Shown: piece by piece, positions 47,647 to 58,150 of the stretch
How the letters are laid out: every line of letters begins with the position of its first letter
Numbering within the stretch: the stretch's first letter is position 1
Source: Deinococcus aquiradiocola
GTDB taxonomy: Bacteria; Deinococcota; Deinococci; Deinococcales; Deinococcaceae
Reading direction: 5' to 3'
Assembly (NCBI RefSeq): GCF_014646915.1
Contig: NZ_BMOE01000001.1
Location: forward strand, 124,001-188,000
Length of the DNA: 64,000 nt
Program-made: the position numbers and the translations under genes
Notes under the pieces: model-generated
What the model was told of the DNA's origin: nothing
What the model saw: the letters and a program-made list of their open reading frames with translations, nothing else
The model's database searches: none

Positions 47647-49317
47647 TTACTTGGTGGCGGGCGGGATGAGCACGTCGTTCACGACGTTGATGTAGCCGTT
47701 CTTGGCCTGGATGTCGCTGTACAGCACGGTGCTGTTGCCGATCACGTAGCTGCTGCCGCTGGCGCTGCGAGACAGGACCTGCTGGTCGTTCGTGATGGTG
47801 GCGAGCGGAGTGTTGGTGTCCGTGAGCTTGATGGCGCCCCTGACGACGTGGTAGTTCAGCACGCGGGCGAGCGTGGCGGGGTCGTTCTTGACCATGTTGA
47901 GCGTCTCGGGGGCCAGCTTCCCGAAGGCCGTGTCGGTCGGCAGGAAGACCGTGTACAGGTCGTTGCCGGCCAGGGCGGTCGTCAGGAGGTTGCCGGACTG
48001 CTGCAGCAGGCCACGCAGGATGCTGAAGCGCGCGTCGCTGTTGATGACGTCTGCGATGGTCATGTTGGTGGCGACGATGCCGCCGCTCATGTCACCGGCA
48101 GCCGGAGCAGTGGTGACGGTGGTGGTGACCGTGGCAGTCGTGTCGGCCGGAGCGGCGTCCGCAGCGGGCACCGTCACGTCGGGCGGCAGCAGCACGGCGT
48201 CGATGGCGTGCACCACGCCGTTGTCCGCCGCGATGTCGGTCGCGATGACGTTCGCGCTGCCGATCTTCACGTCCGAGCCGGACACCGTCACGTCCAGGCT
48301 GGAACCCTCGGCGCTGGCGAGCTGCGTGCTGGTGACCACGTCGGCCGCCAGGACCTTGCCGGACACCACGTGGTACAGCAGGACCTTCTTGAGCAGTTCA
48401 CGGTCCGATGCGACCTGGGCGAGGGTGTTGTCGTCGAGCTTGTCGAAGGCCTCGTTGGTCGGCGCGAAGATGGTGTAGTCGCCGCTCATCAGGGTCTCGT
48501 CGAGGCCCGCGTCGCTGATCAGGCCCGCGAGGGTGCTGAAGCGCTCGTCCTTCACGATCACGTCGTACACGGTGTTGCTCATGACGGCCATGTCACCCGT
48601 GTCGCTGGTGTCGGTGGCGGTCGTGGTCGTGTCCGTGGTGGTGGTCGTCGTGCTGGTGGCGGTGGTGTCCGTCGTCGTGGTGGCCGTGGTGCGCGGCTGC
48701 GGCGTGACGGGGATGTTCACCACGCTGAATTCAGGCATGGCCGGGGCGGGTGCCGGGGTGGCCGCCGCGGTCGGGGCGGGAGCGGCGGGCGCAGCCGCCA
48801 TGGGCGGCATCAGGACAGTGTCGATCACGTGCACGATGCCGTTGCAGGCCATCACGTCGGCCTTCGTCACGGTCGCGGTGTTGATCATGACCTTGCCGCC
48901 CGCCGTGCGGACGCTGACGTTCGCGCCGTTGGCGGTTTTGGCGGACTTCAGGCTCATGACCTGCCTGGCGTTCACCTTGCCGGGCACCACGTGGTACAGC
49001 AGCACGGACTTCAGCATCTCCGGGTCGTTCAGCAGGTTGGCGAGCGCGTCGGACGGCACCTTGGCGAAGGCGGCGTTGGTCGGCGCGAACACCGTGTAGC
49101 TGCCGCTCTTGAGGGTGTCTTCCAGACCAGCGGCCTGCACGGCGGTGAGCAGCGTGCTGAACTGGGGGTCGCTGCCGACGATGTCGGTGATGGTCATGCA
49201 CGCGGCGGGCATCGCGGCGGCAGGCTTGGGCATCGGGGCGGGGGCTCCGGCACCACCGGCATGCGCGATGCTGCCGAGCGTCAGGCCGAGCGAGAGCAGA
49301 ACGGTCATTTTCTTCAT
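47647..49317 (-). CDS. Secreted protein with three fasciclin (FAS1) domains
   Basis: A 556-residue exported protein: signal peptide KKMTVLLSLGLTLGSIAHA, then FAS1 domains at about residues 40-170, 245-380 and 415-555. Each has the H1/H2 motifs (YTVFAPTNAAF, YTIFAPTNEAF, YTVFLPTDTAF) and YHVV. The linkers are Ala/Pro- and Thr-rich (for example TTTTTTDTTTTATDT). FAS1 proteins mediate cell-surface adhesion or matrix contacts. GAGGTGAT precedes the ATG, so unlike most neighbours this mRNA has a true 5' UTR. Expression and surface location are inferred. Confidence 0.92.
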   Translation of the reverse strand: MKKMTVLLSLGLTLGSIAHAGGAGAPAPMPKPAAAMPAACMTITDIVGSDPQFSTLLTAVQAAGLEDTLKSGSYTVFAPTNAAFAKVPSDALANLLNDPEMLKSVLLYHVVPGKVNARQVMSLKSAKTANGANVSVRTAGGKVMINTATVTKADVMACNGIVHVIDTVLMPPMAAAPAAPAPTAAATPAPAPAMPEFSVVNIPVTPQPRTTATTTTDTTATSTTTTTTDTTTTATDTSDTGDMAVMSNTVYDVIVKDERFSTLAGLISDAGLDETLMSGDYTIFAPTNEAFDKLDDNTLAQVASDRELLKKVLLYHVVSGKVLAADVVTSTQLASAEGSSLDVTVSGSDVKIGSANVIATDIAADNGVVHAIDAVLLPPDVTVPAADAAPADTTATVTTTVTTAPAAGDMSGGIVATNMTIADVINSDARFSILRGLLQQSGNLLTTALAGNDLYTVFLPTDTAFGKLAPETLNMVKNDPATLARVLNYHVVRGAIKLTDTNTPLATITNDQQVLSRSASGSSYVIGNSTVLYSDIQAKNGYINVVNDVLIPPATK

Positions 49318-49641
49318 GATGATCACCTCGGTTGAACTGTGCTTCCGCCTCAATAGACACCAAGGGCAGGCAAACCGCAACACGGAAATGAAGTCAGCAG
49401 ACCAGTTAAAGAAAGTCTCATGAAGGAAAAATAATGATATTCCCCGCCTTTTATTTGAATTGGGTGTAAAAATAGACGGAAATTATTGAGCGGGCCTTTA
49501 ACGAAACGGATGATTCCGCGGCCGGAATTTCCCCCCTCCGGCCAACCAGGAAAGACCATGAGGAAGGACCGGACGGCGCCTGCAGGCTGCCCGTCCGGTC
49601 GTCGTTTCTCAGGTTGCTCGCCCTGCCTCACTCGCCTGACA
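49318..49641. other. 324-bp intergenic region, partly A/T-rich, between the fasciclin gene and ftsK
   Basis: No gene is visible. From about 49380 to 49500 the sequence is strikingly A/T-rich for this genome. It probably contains the fasciclin promoter; one weak minus-strand pair is TTGCGG/TCTATT with a 17-nt spacer, about 30-60 nt upstream of the gene. GC-rich hairpins at 49520-49543 and 49567-49600 lie at the ftsK side. Confidence 0.5.
49567..49600 (-). terminator. Hairpin after ftsK
   Basis: A perfect 10-bp stem GACCGGACGG/CCGTCCGGTC (49591-49600 with 49567-49576) followed on the minus strand by CTTCCTC, 41 nt after the ftsK stop codon. Confidence 0.6.
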
Positions 49642-52600
49642 TCACTTCCCGAAGTACTCCGGCAGGTCCGCCTCGCTGATCAGCACGTCGCGCGGCTTGC
49701 TGCCCTGGTGCTTGCTCACGATGCCCATCGCCTCCAGCATGTCCATCAGCTTCCCGGCGCGCGCGTGCCCCACCGACAGGCGACGCTGCAGGCGCGACAC
49801 GCTCCCCTGACCCTCCTCGATGCAGATCAACGCCGCCTGACGCAGGTGCGGGTCCGAGAAATCCATGTTGCTGCGGTCCGACACGCTCCCGCCGCCCGCC
49901 TCGATCGCCCCGTCGAAGTCCGTGCCGTACGCCTCCACGAACGCGTCCTCGAACACCTGACGCCGCAGGTAATCCGAGATGCGCACCGACTCCGCCTCCG
50001 AAATGTACGGCCCCTGCAGACGCAGCGGTTTCGGCAGGCCCGGCTGGTAGAACAGCATGTCGCCCATGCCGGTCAGGCGCTCGGCGCCCATGCTGTCCAG
50101 AATGGTGCGCGAGTCGTGACTGCTGCTCACCGCGAACGCGATGCGCGCCGGGACGTTCACCTTGATGAGGCTCGTCAGGATGTCCACGCTGGGCCGCTGC
50201 GTCGCCAGCACGAGGTGCATGCCGGTCGCGCGCGCCATCTGCGCGAGCCGCATGATGGCCGACTCGACCTCCTTCGGGCTGGTGATCATCAGGTCCGCGA
50301 GCTCGTCGATGATGATGACGAGGTGCGGCAGTTCCGGCTCGCCCGTCACGCGCATCTTGGCGTTGAACTGCTCGAGGTTCTTCGCGCCGATCTGACTCAT
50401 CATCTTGTAGCGCCGCTCCATGTGCGCCACCGCGCCCAGCAGCACGCCCGCCGCGTCCACGGGGTTCGTGACGACGCCGCGCACGAGGTGCGGGATGCCG
50501 TCGTACGGGGTGAGCTCCACCATCTTCGGGTCGATCATCAGGAAGCGCAGCTCGGTCGGCAGGTAGCGGTACAGCAGGCTCGTGATGAGGGTGTTCACGC
50601 ACACGGACTTGCCGGACCCGGTGCTGCCCGCCACCAGCAGGTGCGGCATCTTGGCGAGGTCGCCGACCATCAGGTCCCCGTCGATGCTCTTGCCGAGAAT
50701 GATCGGCAGTTTCGCGCGCGTCTGCTGGAAGCTCGGCGCGGCGGCCGCCGTGTGGAACGTGACCGGTTCGCGTTCTGCGTTCGGGACTTCCAGGCCGATC
50801 ACGCTCTTGCCTGGCACCGGCGCCTCGACGCGTACGCCGCCCACCGCGAGCGCGCGGGCGAGGTCGTTGCTGAGGCCCGCGATGCGGCTGATCTTCTCGC
50901 CGGGCGCCGGTTCGATCTCGTAGCGGGTGACGGTCGGTCCGCGCGCGAAGTCCACCACGCGCGCCTGCAGACCGAACTGCGCGAGCGTCTGGTTGATGAG
51001 TTCGGCCCGCAGTCTCGCCTGATGGTCGAGCTGCGCCGTGCCGACCGGCAGGTCCGGGATCGGGTCGAGGAGGTCCATGCCGGGAATGGCGATGTCGATG
51101 GCGCCCAGGCGCGGCGGGGCGGGCTCCAGATGCCCGCGTTCCGGCGCGGCCGACTCCCACGGCGGGGTCGCCTTCGCTGCCGTGGGCGGGGTGGCCGCCG
51201 GGGCAGGGGAGGGGGCCGGAATGGGAGAGGGAGCGGGAGTAGGGACAGGGGAAGGCGCGGGAAGCGGCGTGACCGGGGTCACGACGGGCGCGGCCAGGAA
51301 GGCGTCCACCCCGTCGTCCTCTTCGTCCTCGCCCAGCAGGTCCAGCACCGTCGGCCCGACCGGCACCGCGCGGGAAGGCAGCAGCGGCGCGGGCGCAGGC
51401 GTCACGTCCGGCAGCATGGGCACGGGCGCAGCGGCAGGGGCCGTCACGGGCGCCTCCACCGGCACATCCACCAGCAGCGACGGCCCCGGGTCCACCAGCG
51501 AGGCCGCCGCCAGCTTCCCGCGCGCCTGCGGGCCGCTCCGGGCGGGCGGCGCGGCCTTCGTGACGGCGGGGATGGGCGGCGTCACGTCCCCGAAACTGAA
51601 GTCCATCGCGAGCAGATCCGGGTCCGGCGCCGACTGGACGGGCGCGGCCGGGACGGCCTGCAGGCGCGCCTCCCACACGGCGTGCTCCCGCAACGTCCCG
51701 TAAGGATCGTTGCCGAGCGCCGCCGCGAGTTCCGCCGCGAGTTCCGTCGGCGCGCGGTCGTACGCCAGCGTGAGCGCGGGCCACAGCGGGTACGGTTCCG
51801 CCCGCGACACCCACTCGGCCAGCCCCGCCTCCAGCGTCGCCCAGTCCCGCGCCCGCTCGTCCGCGGCGGGCTGCTCGCGCAGCAGGACCGCCGCGTCCCC
51901 CTTCACGAGCCGCGCCTCGGCCCGCGACCGCCCCTGCTCCAGCACCCCCGAACGCGCCGACAGCCGCTGCAGGTCCATGCTCAGCGCCCGCCGGATGCCT
52001 TCCAGCGCGCCGCTCGCCATGGTGGACGGCAGTTCCGTCGCCAGCGGGTGACGCCCCGCCTTCACGTCCGCCGCGAGCGCCGCCACCTGCTGCGCGGCCG
52101 CCGGAGCCTCACGCTGCACGCTGCCGTGCAGTTTCTGCACGGCGCTCCGCACGAACCCGCCGCTCACGTCCCGCCACTGCTCCAGCTGCTTCTCGCTCGC
52201 CGCGAGGGCCGCCTCGTCCTGCCCGCCCAGCGTGCGCGCCGCCTCGCGCGCCTCCTGCTGCCAGCCGCTCAACTCCATCGCCTGCGGGTACAGGCGTTTC
52301 AGGGTCTCCAGGTCACGGATGTGCGCGGACAGCCCGCCCCGCAGCCGCGCGCGGGCCTGCGCCGCCGTCTGCCCCTCCTTGCGCGCCTCGACGCGCGCCT
52401 GCACCACGCCCGCCCCGCCGACCAGCAGCAGGCTCACGCCCATGAAGAACCGCCGCAGCAGCGCCGTCGGCGCGAGACGCAGCATGACCTCCACGCCCAG
52501 CGTCAGCGTCACGATCGGCAGCAGCGCCGCCGCGTACGACACCGCCCCGAACGGGGGCCGCATCAGCGTCGCCGCCAGTCGCCCCGCCTCGCCCGGGTAC

Positions 52601-52932
52601 AGCGCGTCCGGGTGCACCAGCTGCCACAGGGCCAGCAGCGACACGCCCACCAGTGTCCCGCCCAGCACGCGCCGGGTCAGGTTCCGCAGGTCGCGGTTCA
52701 GGAACACCAGCACCCCGTACGCTGCCGGGACGAGCGGCAGCGCGTACGCGCCCCAGCCGAGCCAGCCGGTCAGCGCGTCGTGCGCGGTCGCCATGAACCC
52801 GCTCCCCGCCGACGGGAGCGCCACCGTGATCCCCAGGAAGATGCCCAGGGCGAACAGCACCAGTCCCAGCACCTCACCGTCGAAGCGGTTACTGATGGCT
52901 GGAGCAGGTTTCTTGGCACGCCGGGTCGTCAT
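49642..52932 (-). CDS. ftsK: DNA translocase FtsK
   Basis: A 1096-residue septal DNA pump that clears chromosome ends during division and activates dimer resolution. Four to five membrane helices lie in the first 200 residues, then a long Ala/Arg coiled region (about 200-370) and a Pro/Ala-rich linker (about 430-620). The RecA-like motor carries Walker [14 protein letters not shown] at about 762-774 and Walker [12 protein letters not shown] at about 870. The C-terminal gamma winged helix, which reads KOPS sites, is at about 1030-1096. The ATG lies 7 nt after a TAAACT box. Confidence 0.96.
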   Translation of the reverse strand: MTTRRAKKPAPAISNRFDGEVLGLVLFALGIFLGITVALPSAGSGFMATAHDALTGWLGWGAYALPLVPAAYGVLVFLNRDLRNLTRRVLGGTLVGVSLLALWQLVHPDALYPGEAGRLAATLMRPPFGAVSYAAALLPIVTLTLGVEVMLRLAPTALLRRFFMGVSLLLVGGAGVVQARVEARKEGQTAAQARARLRGGLSAHIRDLETLKRLYPQAMELSGWQQEAREAARTLGGQDEAALAASEKQLEQWRDVSGGFVRSAVQKLHGSVQREAPAAAQQVAALAADVKAGRHPLATELPSTMASGALEGIRRALSMDLQRLSARSGVLEQGRSRAEARLVKGDAAVLLREQPAADERARDWATLEAGLAEWVSRAEPYPLWPALTLAYDRAPTELAAELAAALGNDPYGTLREHAVWEARLQAVPAAPVQSAPDPDLLAMDFSFGDVTPPIPAVTKAAPPARSGPQARGKLAAASLVDPGPSLLVDVPVEAPVTAPAAAPVPMLPDVTPAPAPLLPSRAVPVGPTVLDLLGEDEEDDGVDAFLAAPVVTPVTPLPAPSPVPTPAPSPIPAPSPAPAATPPTAAKATPPWESAAPERGHLEPAPPRLGAIDIAIPGMDLLDPIPDLPVGTAQLDHQARLRAELINQTLAQFGLQARVVDFARGPTVTRYEIEPAPGEKISRIAGLSNDLARALAVGGVRVEAPVPGKSVIGLEVPNAEREPVTFHTAAAAPSFQQTRAKLPIILGKSIDGDLMVGDLAKMPHLLVAGSTGSGKSVCVNTLITSLLYRYLPTELRFLMIDPKMVELTPYDGIPHLVRGVVTNPVDAAGVLLGAVAHMERRYKMMSQIGAKNLEQFNAKMRVTGEPELPHLVIIIDELADLMITSPKEVESAIMRLAQMARATGMHLVLATQRPSVDILTSLIKVNVPARIAFAVSSSHDSRTILDSMGAERLTGMGDMLFYQPGLPKPLRLQGPYISEAESVRISDYLRRQVFEDAFVEAYGTDFDGAIEAGGGSVSDRSNMDFSDPHLRQAALICIEEGQGSVSRLQRRLSVGHARAGKLMDMLEAMGIVSKHQGSKPRDVLISEADLPEYFGK

Positions 52933-52939
52933 GAACCAC

Positions 52940-52945
52940 AGTTTA
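52940..52945 (-). promoter_or_regulatory. -10 box of ftsK (leaderless)
   Basis: TAAACT on the minus strand, 7 nt before the ATG at 52932. Confidence 0.5.
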
Positions 52946-53014
52946 AGGTGCCTGGGACGAATAAGAAAGCGGAAACCACGTCCCGCACACCGCCCAGCGG
53001 GGGGGGAAGGCCCG

Positions 53015-53020
53015 TATGCT
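53015..53020 (+). promoter_or_regulatory. -10 box of the SDR gene at 53028 (leaderless)
   Basis: TATGCT, 7 nt before the ATG at 53028. A GGGAGG lies in between but only 1 nt from the ATG, too close to serve as a Shine-Dalgarno site. Confidence 0.45.
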
Positions 53021-53027
53021 GGGAGGC

Positions 53028-53792
53028 ATGAGCACCCCACGACGCGTCACCGTCATCACCGGCACCGCCCAGGGCATCGGGCGGCGCACCGCCGAACTCT
53101 GCGCCGAACGCGGCGACGCCCTCGCCCTGCTCGACCTGCAGGACTCGCCCGTCCCGCACGGTGCGGACGCCCTCGTGCTGCGCGGCGACCTGAGCGACGA
53201 GGCCGTCGTCACGGCGCACGCGCAGGCCATCCTGGAACGCTTCGGGCACGTGGACGCCCTCGTCAACAACGCCGGGATCAGCTTCATCACGCCCGCCGAG
53301 GACACCACCGCTGCCGGATTCCGGCGCGTGCTGGACGTGAACCTCACCGCGCCCTTCCTGCTCAGCCGCGAACTGGGGCGCGCCATGCTCGCGCGCGGCC
53401 AGGGCAGCGTCGTGAACGTCGCGAGCGTCGCGGGCCTGCTCGGCATCGCGGACCGCGCCGCGTACAACGCCAGCAAGCACGGCCTGATCGGCCTGACGCG
53501 CACGCTGGCCGCCGAGTGGGGCGGGCGCGGCGTGCGCGTGAACGCCGTGTGCCCCGGCTGGGTCAAGACCGAGATGGACGAGGCGGACATGGGTAGCGGC
53601 GCGTACAGCGACGCCGACATCCAGGGCCGCGTCCCGATGGGCCGTTTCGCCAGTCCCGACGACATCGCGCGCGCCATCCTGTACCTCAGTGACGGCGCCG
53701 CCAGCCCTTTCGTGAACGGCATTACGCTCAGCGTGGACGGCGGCTGGGCGTCCGACGGCAGCTGGGACACCCTGCGCGCCCGCAAACGCTGA
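53028..53792 (+). CDS. Short-chain dehydrogenase/reductase
   Basis: A 254-residue classical SDR: cofactor loop TGTAQGIG at about residues 11-18, NNAGISF at about 84, catalytic Ser in [10 protein letters not shown] and [13 protein letters not shown] at about 146-158, and the DGGWASD C-terminal end. The acidic residue after the second strand (LLDLQD) suggests NAD preference. Possible roles are sugar or acyl reductions; the substrate is not known. It is divergent from ftsK. Confidence 0.92.
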   Translation: MSTPRRVTVITGTAQGIGRRTAELCAERGDALALLDLQDSPVPHGADALVLRGDLSDEAVVTAHAQAILERFGHVDALVNNAGISFITPAEDTTAAGFRRVLDVNLTAPFLLSRELGRAMLARGQGSVVNVASVAGLLGIADRAAYNASKHGLIGLTRTLAAEWGGRGVRVNAVCPGWVKTEMDEADMGSGAYSDADIQGRVPMGRFASPDDIARAILYLSDGAASPFVNGITLSVDGGWASDGSWDTLRARKR

Positions 53793-53828
53793 CCACCCCC
53801 GCCTGGATGTCCGGCCCGCAGGCCAGCC

Positions 53829-54611
53829 TCACCCGTCGCCCGTCGTTCCGGCCAGTGCCAGCGCGAACCCCGCCAGCGGACTCAGGCCGAGCGGCGGGAA
53901 GCCCACCTCGCGCGCGGGTCCGTCGCCGTACAGCGCGGCGAAGACGGTGGGCCAGTGCCGCGTGCCGAGCAGCGGTTCCAGCACCTGCCGGGTGTAGGTT
54001 TGTTCCTCCGGGTCCAGCGTCAGTGGAGCAGCGGCGAACAGGCCGTCACCGGCACGCAGGGCCGCGCCCTCCTGCCGCAGGTGACCCGCCAGCGTGACGG
54101 GCGCCCCGTGACGCCCGCGCCATACGGCCCGCGTCACGGCCGCGCGCAGCTGCGAACGCAGGTATCCGGGTGTGGGCGGCACGTGCGTCCAGAGCTGCAC
54201 CGTGACCCACCCCGCTGCAGTCGCCGGGCCTTGCGGGGGCGCGCCGTGCGGGCCGAACCTCCAGGCGGCGTCGGTCAGCCAGCGCTGCGTCCAGCCGTTT
54301 CCCGGCTGATCCGTCACCACCAGCACGAGGCGCAGGTCGGCCGGAACGCCGCCCTGTTCAGTCTCGATCTCCCGGCCAGTCTCGATCTCGCGGGCGGCCT
54401 CGGCGGCCACGCGTTCGGCGTCCATCTGCAGCAGCGCGTCCAGGTACGCCGGTTGCCGCTCGCCCATCGGGGAGAAGTCCCCCAGCGGCAGGCGTTCCGG
54501 GCCGTCCAGCATCAGGCGCAGGTACGCTCCGAAGCGTTCCCGCGAGTGCCGCCCGCCCACGTCGTATACGGCGCGCAGTTCCTTCAGGACCGGGTGGACG
54601 GTGAGACGCAT
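53829..54611 (-). CDS. Hypothetical protein, 260 residues
   Basis: I do not recognise the family. It is soluble, with no signal peptide or membrane helix, and has a charged helical N-terminal third (SRERFGAYLRLMLDGPERLPL, AERVAAEAAREIETG) followed by mixed alpha/beta. It lies downstream of uvrC on the same strand with a 91-nt gap and might be co-transcribed with it. The ATG at 54611 is chosen because the upstream extension is Arg/Pro-rich and looks non-coding. Confidence 0.68.
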   Translation of the reverse strand: MRLTVHPVLKELRAVYDVGGRHSRERFGAYLRLMLDGPERLPLGDFSPMGERQPAYLDALLQMDAERVAAEAAREIETGREIETEQGGVPADLRLVLVVTDQPGNGWTQRWLTDAAWRFGPHGAPPQGPATAAGWVTVQLWTHVPPTPGYLRSQLRAAVTRAVWRGRHGAPVTLAGHLRQEGAALRAGDGLFAAAPLTLDPEEQTYTRQVLEPLLGTRHWPTVFAALYGDGPAREVGFPPLGLSPLAGFALALAGTTGDG

Positions 54612-54702
54612 GCCGTCATGATGCGCTTCGTCCCGTCGGGCCGCATCCGTCCGGTAGGGACAGACGTGCCCGCCCCTGCCGGAGCATCGCCATGCGGGCG
54701 GT

Positions 54703-56559
54703 TCAGGCGTCCAGCGGGGCTTCGTTGGCGGCACGCGTCGCCAGGAAGTCCTTGACGGCCCGGGCGGCGCTGAGGTTCATGCCGGGCACCTGCGCGATCT
54801 GCTCGATGCTGGCCGCGCCGAGTTCCTCCAGGCTGGTGAAACTCTCCAGCAGCGCGTCCTGCCGTTTGGGGCCGATGCCCGGCAGGCCGTCGAAGACCGA
54901 TTTGAACATGGCCTCGCCGCGCAGTTTGCGGTGGTACGTGATGGCGTAGTTGTGCACCTCGTCGCGCACGCCGATCAGGACGCGCAGGGCCGGGTGCGCG
55001 TGCGGGAGCAGCAGTTCGCGGTTCACGCCGACCTCGGTGCCGTCTTCCAGCCACCACTGCGCGCCGTACCGGCCGGGCAGGATGATGCGTTCCTCGCGCT
55101 TGGCGAGGCCCACCAGCGGGACGTGCAGGTCCAGGGCCTTCAGGGCGTCCAGGGCGGCGTTCACCTGCCCGCGCCCGCCGTCGATGAGCAGCAGGTCCGG
55201 CAGGGGGAGCTTGTCGGCGAGGCTGCCGGAGAAGCGGCGGCTGACGGTCTGGTTCATGGCGGTGTAGTCGTCGGGGTGGTCGAGGCCCTTGACCTTGAAT
55301 CGGCGGTGCTCGCCGCGCCGCGCGCGTCCACCTTCGAAGACGACCATGCCGGACACGATGTTCGTGCCGAACAGGTTGGAGTTGTCGTACCCCTCGATGC
55401 GCCACGGGCGTTCCGGCAGGGCGAGCATCTCGCGCAGGGCGTCCAGGCCGGGGTGGTCGCCGCGCTTCTCGAGGAGGCTCAGTTCGCTTTCCAGGCCGGT
55501 GACGGCGTTGCGCTGTGCCATCTCGATCAGTTCGAGCTTGTCGCCGCGTTTGGGGGTGCGCATCTCGACGCGCTTCCCGGCGCGTTCGGACAGCACTTCG
55601 GTCCAGAGGGGCGCGTCCTCGTACTCGGTGGGCAGCAGGATGAGTGGCGGCACGTGCGTGGCCTGCGCGTAGTAGTCCTGCACGAACGCGCCGATCACTT
55701 CGCCGCCTGCCGCGTCGCCCGCGCCGGTCAGGAAGCGTTTGTCGCGGCCCAGGACGCGCCCGCCGCGCATGCGGAACAGCTGCACCATGGCGTACTCGCC
55801 CGCCTGCGAGAAGCCGAGGAAGTCGAGGTCGGTCTCGTCCGAGACGTAGGCGCTCTGCTCGGTCCCGAAGAGTTTCTCGGTGGCCTGCAGGCGGTCGCGC
55901 AGGCGCATGGCCTGCTCGAAGTCCTGTTTCTGCGCGGCTTCCTTCATGCTGTCTCGCAGTCCGGCGATGACGGTCCCGGCGCGGCCTTCGAGGAGGGCGC
56001 GGACGTCGTTCACGGCGGCGGCGTACTCGGCGGGGTCGGCGCGGTCCACGCAGGGGCCGAGGCAGCGGCCCAGGTGGAAGTTCAGGCAGGGGCGCGGTTT
56101 GTGCTGCATGGGCAGGCCGGAGTTCTTGCGCAGCGGGTACATGGTGTCCACGAGGTTCTTGACGCGCCGCACGGCGCCCGCGTCGGGGTACGGGCCGTAG
56201 TAGCTGGCGCCGTCCTTGAGGACGCGGCGCGTGATGACGAGCATCGGGAAGGCCTCGTTCGTGAGTTTCAGGAAGGGGTAGTGCTTGTCGTCCTTGAGGA
56301 GGACGTTGTAGTGCGGGCGGTGCTGTTTGATGAGGTTCGCTTCGAGCACCAGCGCTTCGACTTCGTTGCGGGCGCTGATGAATTCGAGGCTGGTGGCTTC
56401 GGCCGTGAATCTCCCGCTCTTGCCGCCTGCCTTGAAGTGCTGGTTGACGCGGGAGCGGAGGTTGTTGGCCTTGCCGATGTAGATGGGCACGTCCGTCTTG
56501 CCCCGGAAGATGTACACGCCGGGGGTGGTGGGGAGGACGGGCAGGTCGTCTGGGAGCAC
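54703..56559 (-). CDS. uvrC: UvrABC excinuclease subunit C
   Basis: Makes both incisions in nucleotide excision repair after UvrB has marked the lesion. Domains in order: GIY-YIG nuclease (about residues 10-95; GVYIF and YIGKA), a Cys cluster [13 protein letters not shown] at about 158-170 that in E. coli UvrC binds an iron-sulfur cluster, the UVR domain that contacts UvrB at about 200-235, the RNase H-like nuclease at about 380-530 ([23 protein letters not shown]) and C-terminal helix-hairpin-helix repeats ([27 protein letters not shown]). The length is 618 residues. The GTG start lies 5 nt after TATCCT. Confidence 0.97.
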   Translation of the reverse strand: MLPDDLPVLPTTPGVYIFRGKTDVPIYIGKANNLRSRVNQHFKAGGKSGRFTAEATSLEFISARNEVEALVLEANLIKQHRPHYNVLLKDDKHYPFLKLTNEAFPMLVITRRVLKDGASYYGPYPDAGAVRRVKNLVDTMYPLRKNSGLPMQHKPRPCLNFHLGRCLGPCVDRADPAEYAAAVNDVRALLEGRAGTVIAGLRDSMKEAAQKQDFEQAMRLRDRLQATEKLFGTEQSAYVSDETDLDFLGFSQAGEYAMVQLFRMRGGRVLGRDKRFLTGAGDAAGGEVIGAFVQDYYAQATHVPPLILLPTEYEDAPLWTEVLSERAGKRVEMRTPKRGDKLELIEMAQRNAVTGLESELSLLEKRGDHPGLDALREMLALPERPWRIEGYDNSNLFGTNIVSGMVVFEGGRARRGEHRRFKVKGLDHPDDYTAMNQTVSRRFSGSLADKLPLPDLLLIDGGRGQVNAALDALKALDLHVPLVGLAKREERIILPGRYGAQWWLEDGTEVGVNRELLLPHAHPALRVLIGVRDEVHNYAITYHRKLRGEAMFKSVFDGLPGIGPKRQDALLESFTSLEELGAASIEQIAQVPGMNLSAARAVKDFLATRAANEAPLDA

Positions 56560-56564
56560 GCTTC

Positions 56565-56570
56565 AGGATA
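56565..56570 (-). promoter_or_regulatory. -10 box of uvrC (leaderless GTG start)
   Basis: TATCCT on the minus strand, 5 nt before the GTG at 56559. Confidence 0.5.
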
Positions 56571-56627
56571 GTGGAGTGGGGGGGCGGGGACCGTGACCTG
56601 AGGTGAAGGGAGTGTTGAGGTGCGGAC

Positions 56628-56656
56628 TTGACGCGGCGCAGGGATGTAAATATTCT
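56628..56656 (+). promoter_or_regulatory. Promoter of the Rrf2-family regulator gene
   Basis: TTGACG (56628-56633) and TATTCT (56651-56656) with a 17-nt spacer. The -10 lies in the centre of a dyad that resembles the operator downstream of the gene. Confidence 0.75.
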
Positions 56657-56665
56657 GATGACATG
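56643..56665 (+). promoter_or_regulatory. Operator-like dyad over the regulator's own promoter
   Basis: GATGTAAA (56643-56650), 7-nt spacer, ATGACATG (56658-56665). It has the same 8-7-8 layout as the perfect site at 57126-57148 and matches it at 6 of 8 positions in each arm. It covers the -10, so binding would repress the regulator's own gene. Confidence 0.6.
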
Positions 56666-56685
56666 TTGAGCGGGAGGAACCGGGA

Positions 56686-57099
56686 GTGAACAGCCAGTAC
56701 GCCGTGGCCGTCCACGTCCTGTCCCTGATCAACACGTTCCCGGACCACATGAGTTCGGCGGACATCGCGGGCAGCGTCGGCACCAACCCCGTCGTGATCC
56801 GCAACGTGACGGGCCAGCTGCGCCGCGCCGGGCTGCTGCAGACCCGGCAGGGCGTGACCGGCGCGCGCCTCACCCGCGAGGCGTCCCGCATCACGCTGCT
56901 GGACGTGTACCGCGCCGTGAACGGCGACGGCAGCGTTTTCCGGCTGCACGAGCACCCGCACCCGTCCTGCCCGGTCGGGGCGAACATCCAGGCGACGCTG
57001 GAGGTCCGCTTCGCGCGCGCCCAGGCCGCCATGGAAGCGGAACTCGCGCGGACCACGCTGGCGGACGTGACGGCCGACCTGCTCCAACGCATCGGCTGA
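56686..57099 (+). CDS. Rrf2-family transcriptional regulator
   Basis: A 137-residue winged-helix repressor. The helix-turn-helix is at about residues 23-58 (MSSADIAGSVGTNPVVIRNVTGQLRR) and the wing at about 60-75. It has one Cys (HPSCPVG, about 93) and lacks the three-Cys iron-sulfur cluster motif of NsrR/IscR, so it may sense a thiol modification or another ligand. The GTG start has GGGAGG 8 nt upstream. Matching dyads precede it and the next gene, so it probably controls itself and the NmrA-like oxidoreductase. Confidence 0.9.
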   Translation: MNSQYAVAVHVLSLINTFPDHMSSADIAGSVGTNPVVIRNVTGQLRRAGLLQTRQGVTGARLTREASRITLLDVYRAVNGDGSVFRLHEHPHPSCPVGANIQATLEVRFARAQAAMEAELARTTLADVTADLLQRIG

Positions 57100-57125
57100 C
57101 TGTCAGCACAAAAATTTTTACCGTG

Positions 57126-57148
57126 CATGTAAGTGCCGCGCTTACATG
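57126..57148 (+). promoter_or_regulatory. Perfect operator dyad upstream of the NmrA-like gene
   Basis: CATGTAAG and CTTACATG, a perfect 8-bp inverted repeat with a 7-nt spacer, lies 43 nt before the oxidoreductase ATG and just after the regulator gene. Confidence 0.72.
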
Positions 57149-57191
57149 AAAGCCTCTCGCGTGTCCAGCACGCCGCCCCACAGGAGCCACC

Positions 57192-58076
57192 ATGACCCAG
57201 TCCACCAGCACCACCCCCACCATCGGCGTCACCGCCGCCACCGGCCAGCTCGGCCAGCTCGTCGTCGCGGCCCTCCTGCGGCGCGGCGTGCCCGCCGACC
57301 ACATCGTCGCCATCGTCCGCACCCCCTCCAAGGCCGCCGACCTCGCCGCGCAGGGCGTCACCGTCCGCCAGGCCGACTACCACCAGCCCCAGTCCCTCCA
57401 GACCGCGCTGCAGGGCGTGCAGAACCTCCTGCTCATCAGCAGCAACGACTTCCAGGACCGCCCCGGCCAGCACCGCAACGTCATCGAGGCGGCCCGCGAG
57501 GCAGGCGTGCAGCGCGTCGCGTACACCAGCATCCTGAACGCCGACACCAGCACCATGCTCCTCGCCGCCGACCACCAGGCCACCGAACAGGCCCTCAGGG
57601 CCTCCGGCGTCACGTACACCCTGCTCCGCAACGGCTGGTACAGCGAGAACTACACCGGCAGCGCCGCCCAGACCGTCCAGAACGGCGTCCTGCTCGGCAG
57701 CGCGGGCGAAGGTGCCCTCAACCCCGCCGCCCGCGAGGACTACGCCGACGCGGCCGCCGTCGTCCTCTCCGCCCCCGGGCACGACAACGCCACCTACGAA
57801 CTCGCCGGGGACACCGCCCTCACCCTCCCGCAGATCGCCGCCGAGTACGCCGCCCGGAGCGGCAGAAGCGTCGAGTACCGCGACCTTCCCGAACAGGCGT
57901 ACGCCGACACCCTCAAGAGCTACGGCCTGCCCGAGGCGCTCGCCGCGGTCTTCGCGAACTCCGACAGCGGCATCGCGCGCGGCGAGCTCGGCACCGACCG
58001 CCGCGACCTCAGCACCCTGATCGGCCGCCCCACCACGCCTTTCGGCGACACCGCCGCCACTGCCCTGCAGGGCTGA
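57192..58076 (+). CDS. NmrA-like NAD(P)H-binding oxidoreductase (QorB/YtfG-type)
   Basis: A 294-residue atypical SDR with N-terminal loop VTAATGQLGQLVV at about residues 12-24 and the NmrA-type segments LLLISSND, HRNVIEAAREAGVQRVAYTS and RNGWYSENY. The closest characterised type is E. coli QorB, an NADPH:quinone oxidoreductase. Paired with an Rrf2-type regulator gene, it probably belongs to an electrophile or quinone stress response. AGGAG lies 5 nt upstream of the ATG. Confidence 0.88.
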   Translation: MTQSTSTTPTIGVTAATGQLGQLVVAALLRRGVPADHIVAIVRTPSKAADLAAQGVTVRQADYHQPQSLQTALQGVQNLLLISSNDFQDRPGQHRNVIEAAREAGVQRVAYTSILNADTSTMLLAADHQATEQALRASGVTYTLLRNGWYSENYTGSAAQTVQNGVLLGSAGEGALNPAAREDYADAAAVVLSAPGHDNATYELAGDTALTLPQIAAEYAARSGRSVEYRDLPEQAYADTLKSYGLPEALAAVFANSDSGIARGELGTDRRDLSTLIGRPTTPFGDTAATALQG

Positions 58077-58097
58077 CCCCTCCCGCCACCCCACCCA

Positions 58098-58129
58098 GGG
58101 CCGGACGCCGCACCACGGGCGTCCGGCCC
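58098..58129 (+). terminator. Hairpin after the NmrA-like gene
   Basis: A perfect 12-bp stem (58098-58109 with 58118-58129) with an 8-nt loop, 21 nt after the stop codon; no U-tract. Confidence 0.55.
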
Positions 58130-58150
58130 TCCGCCATGCCGGGACCCTGC

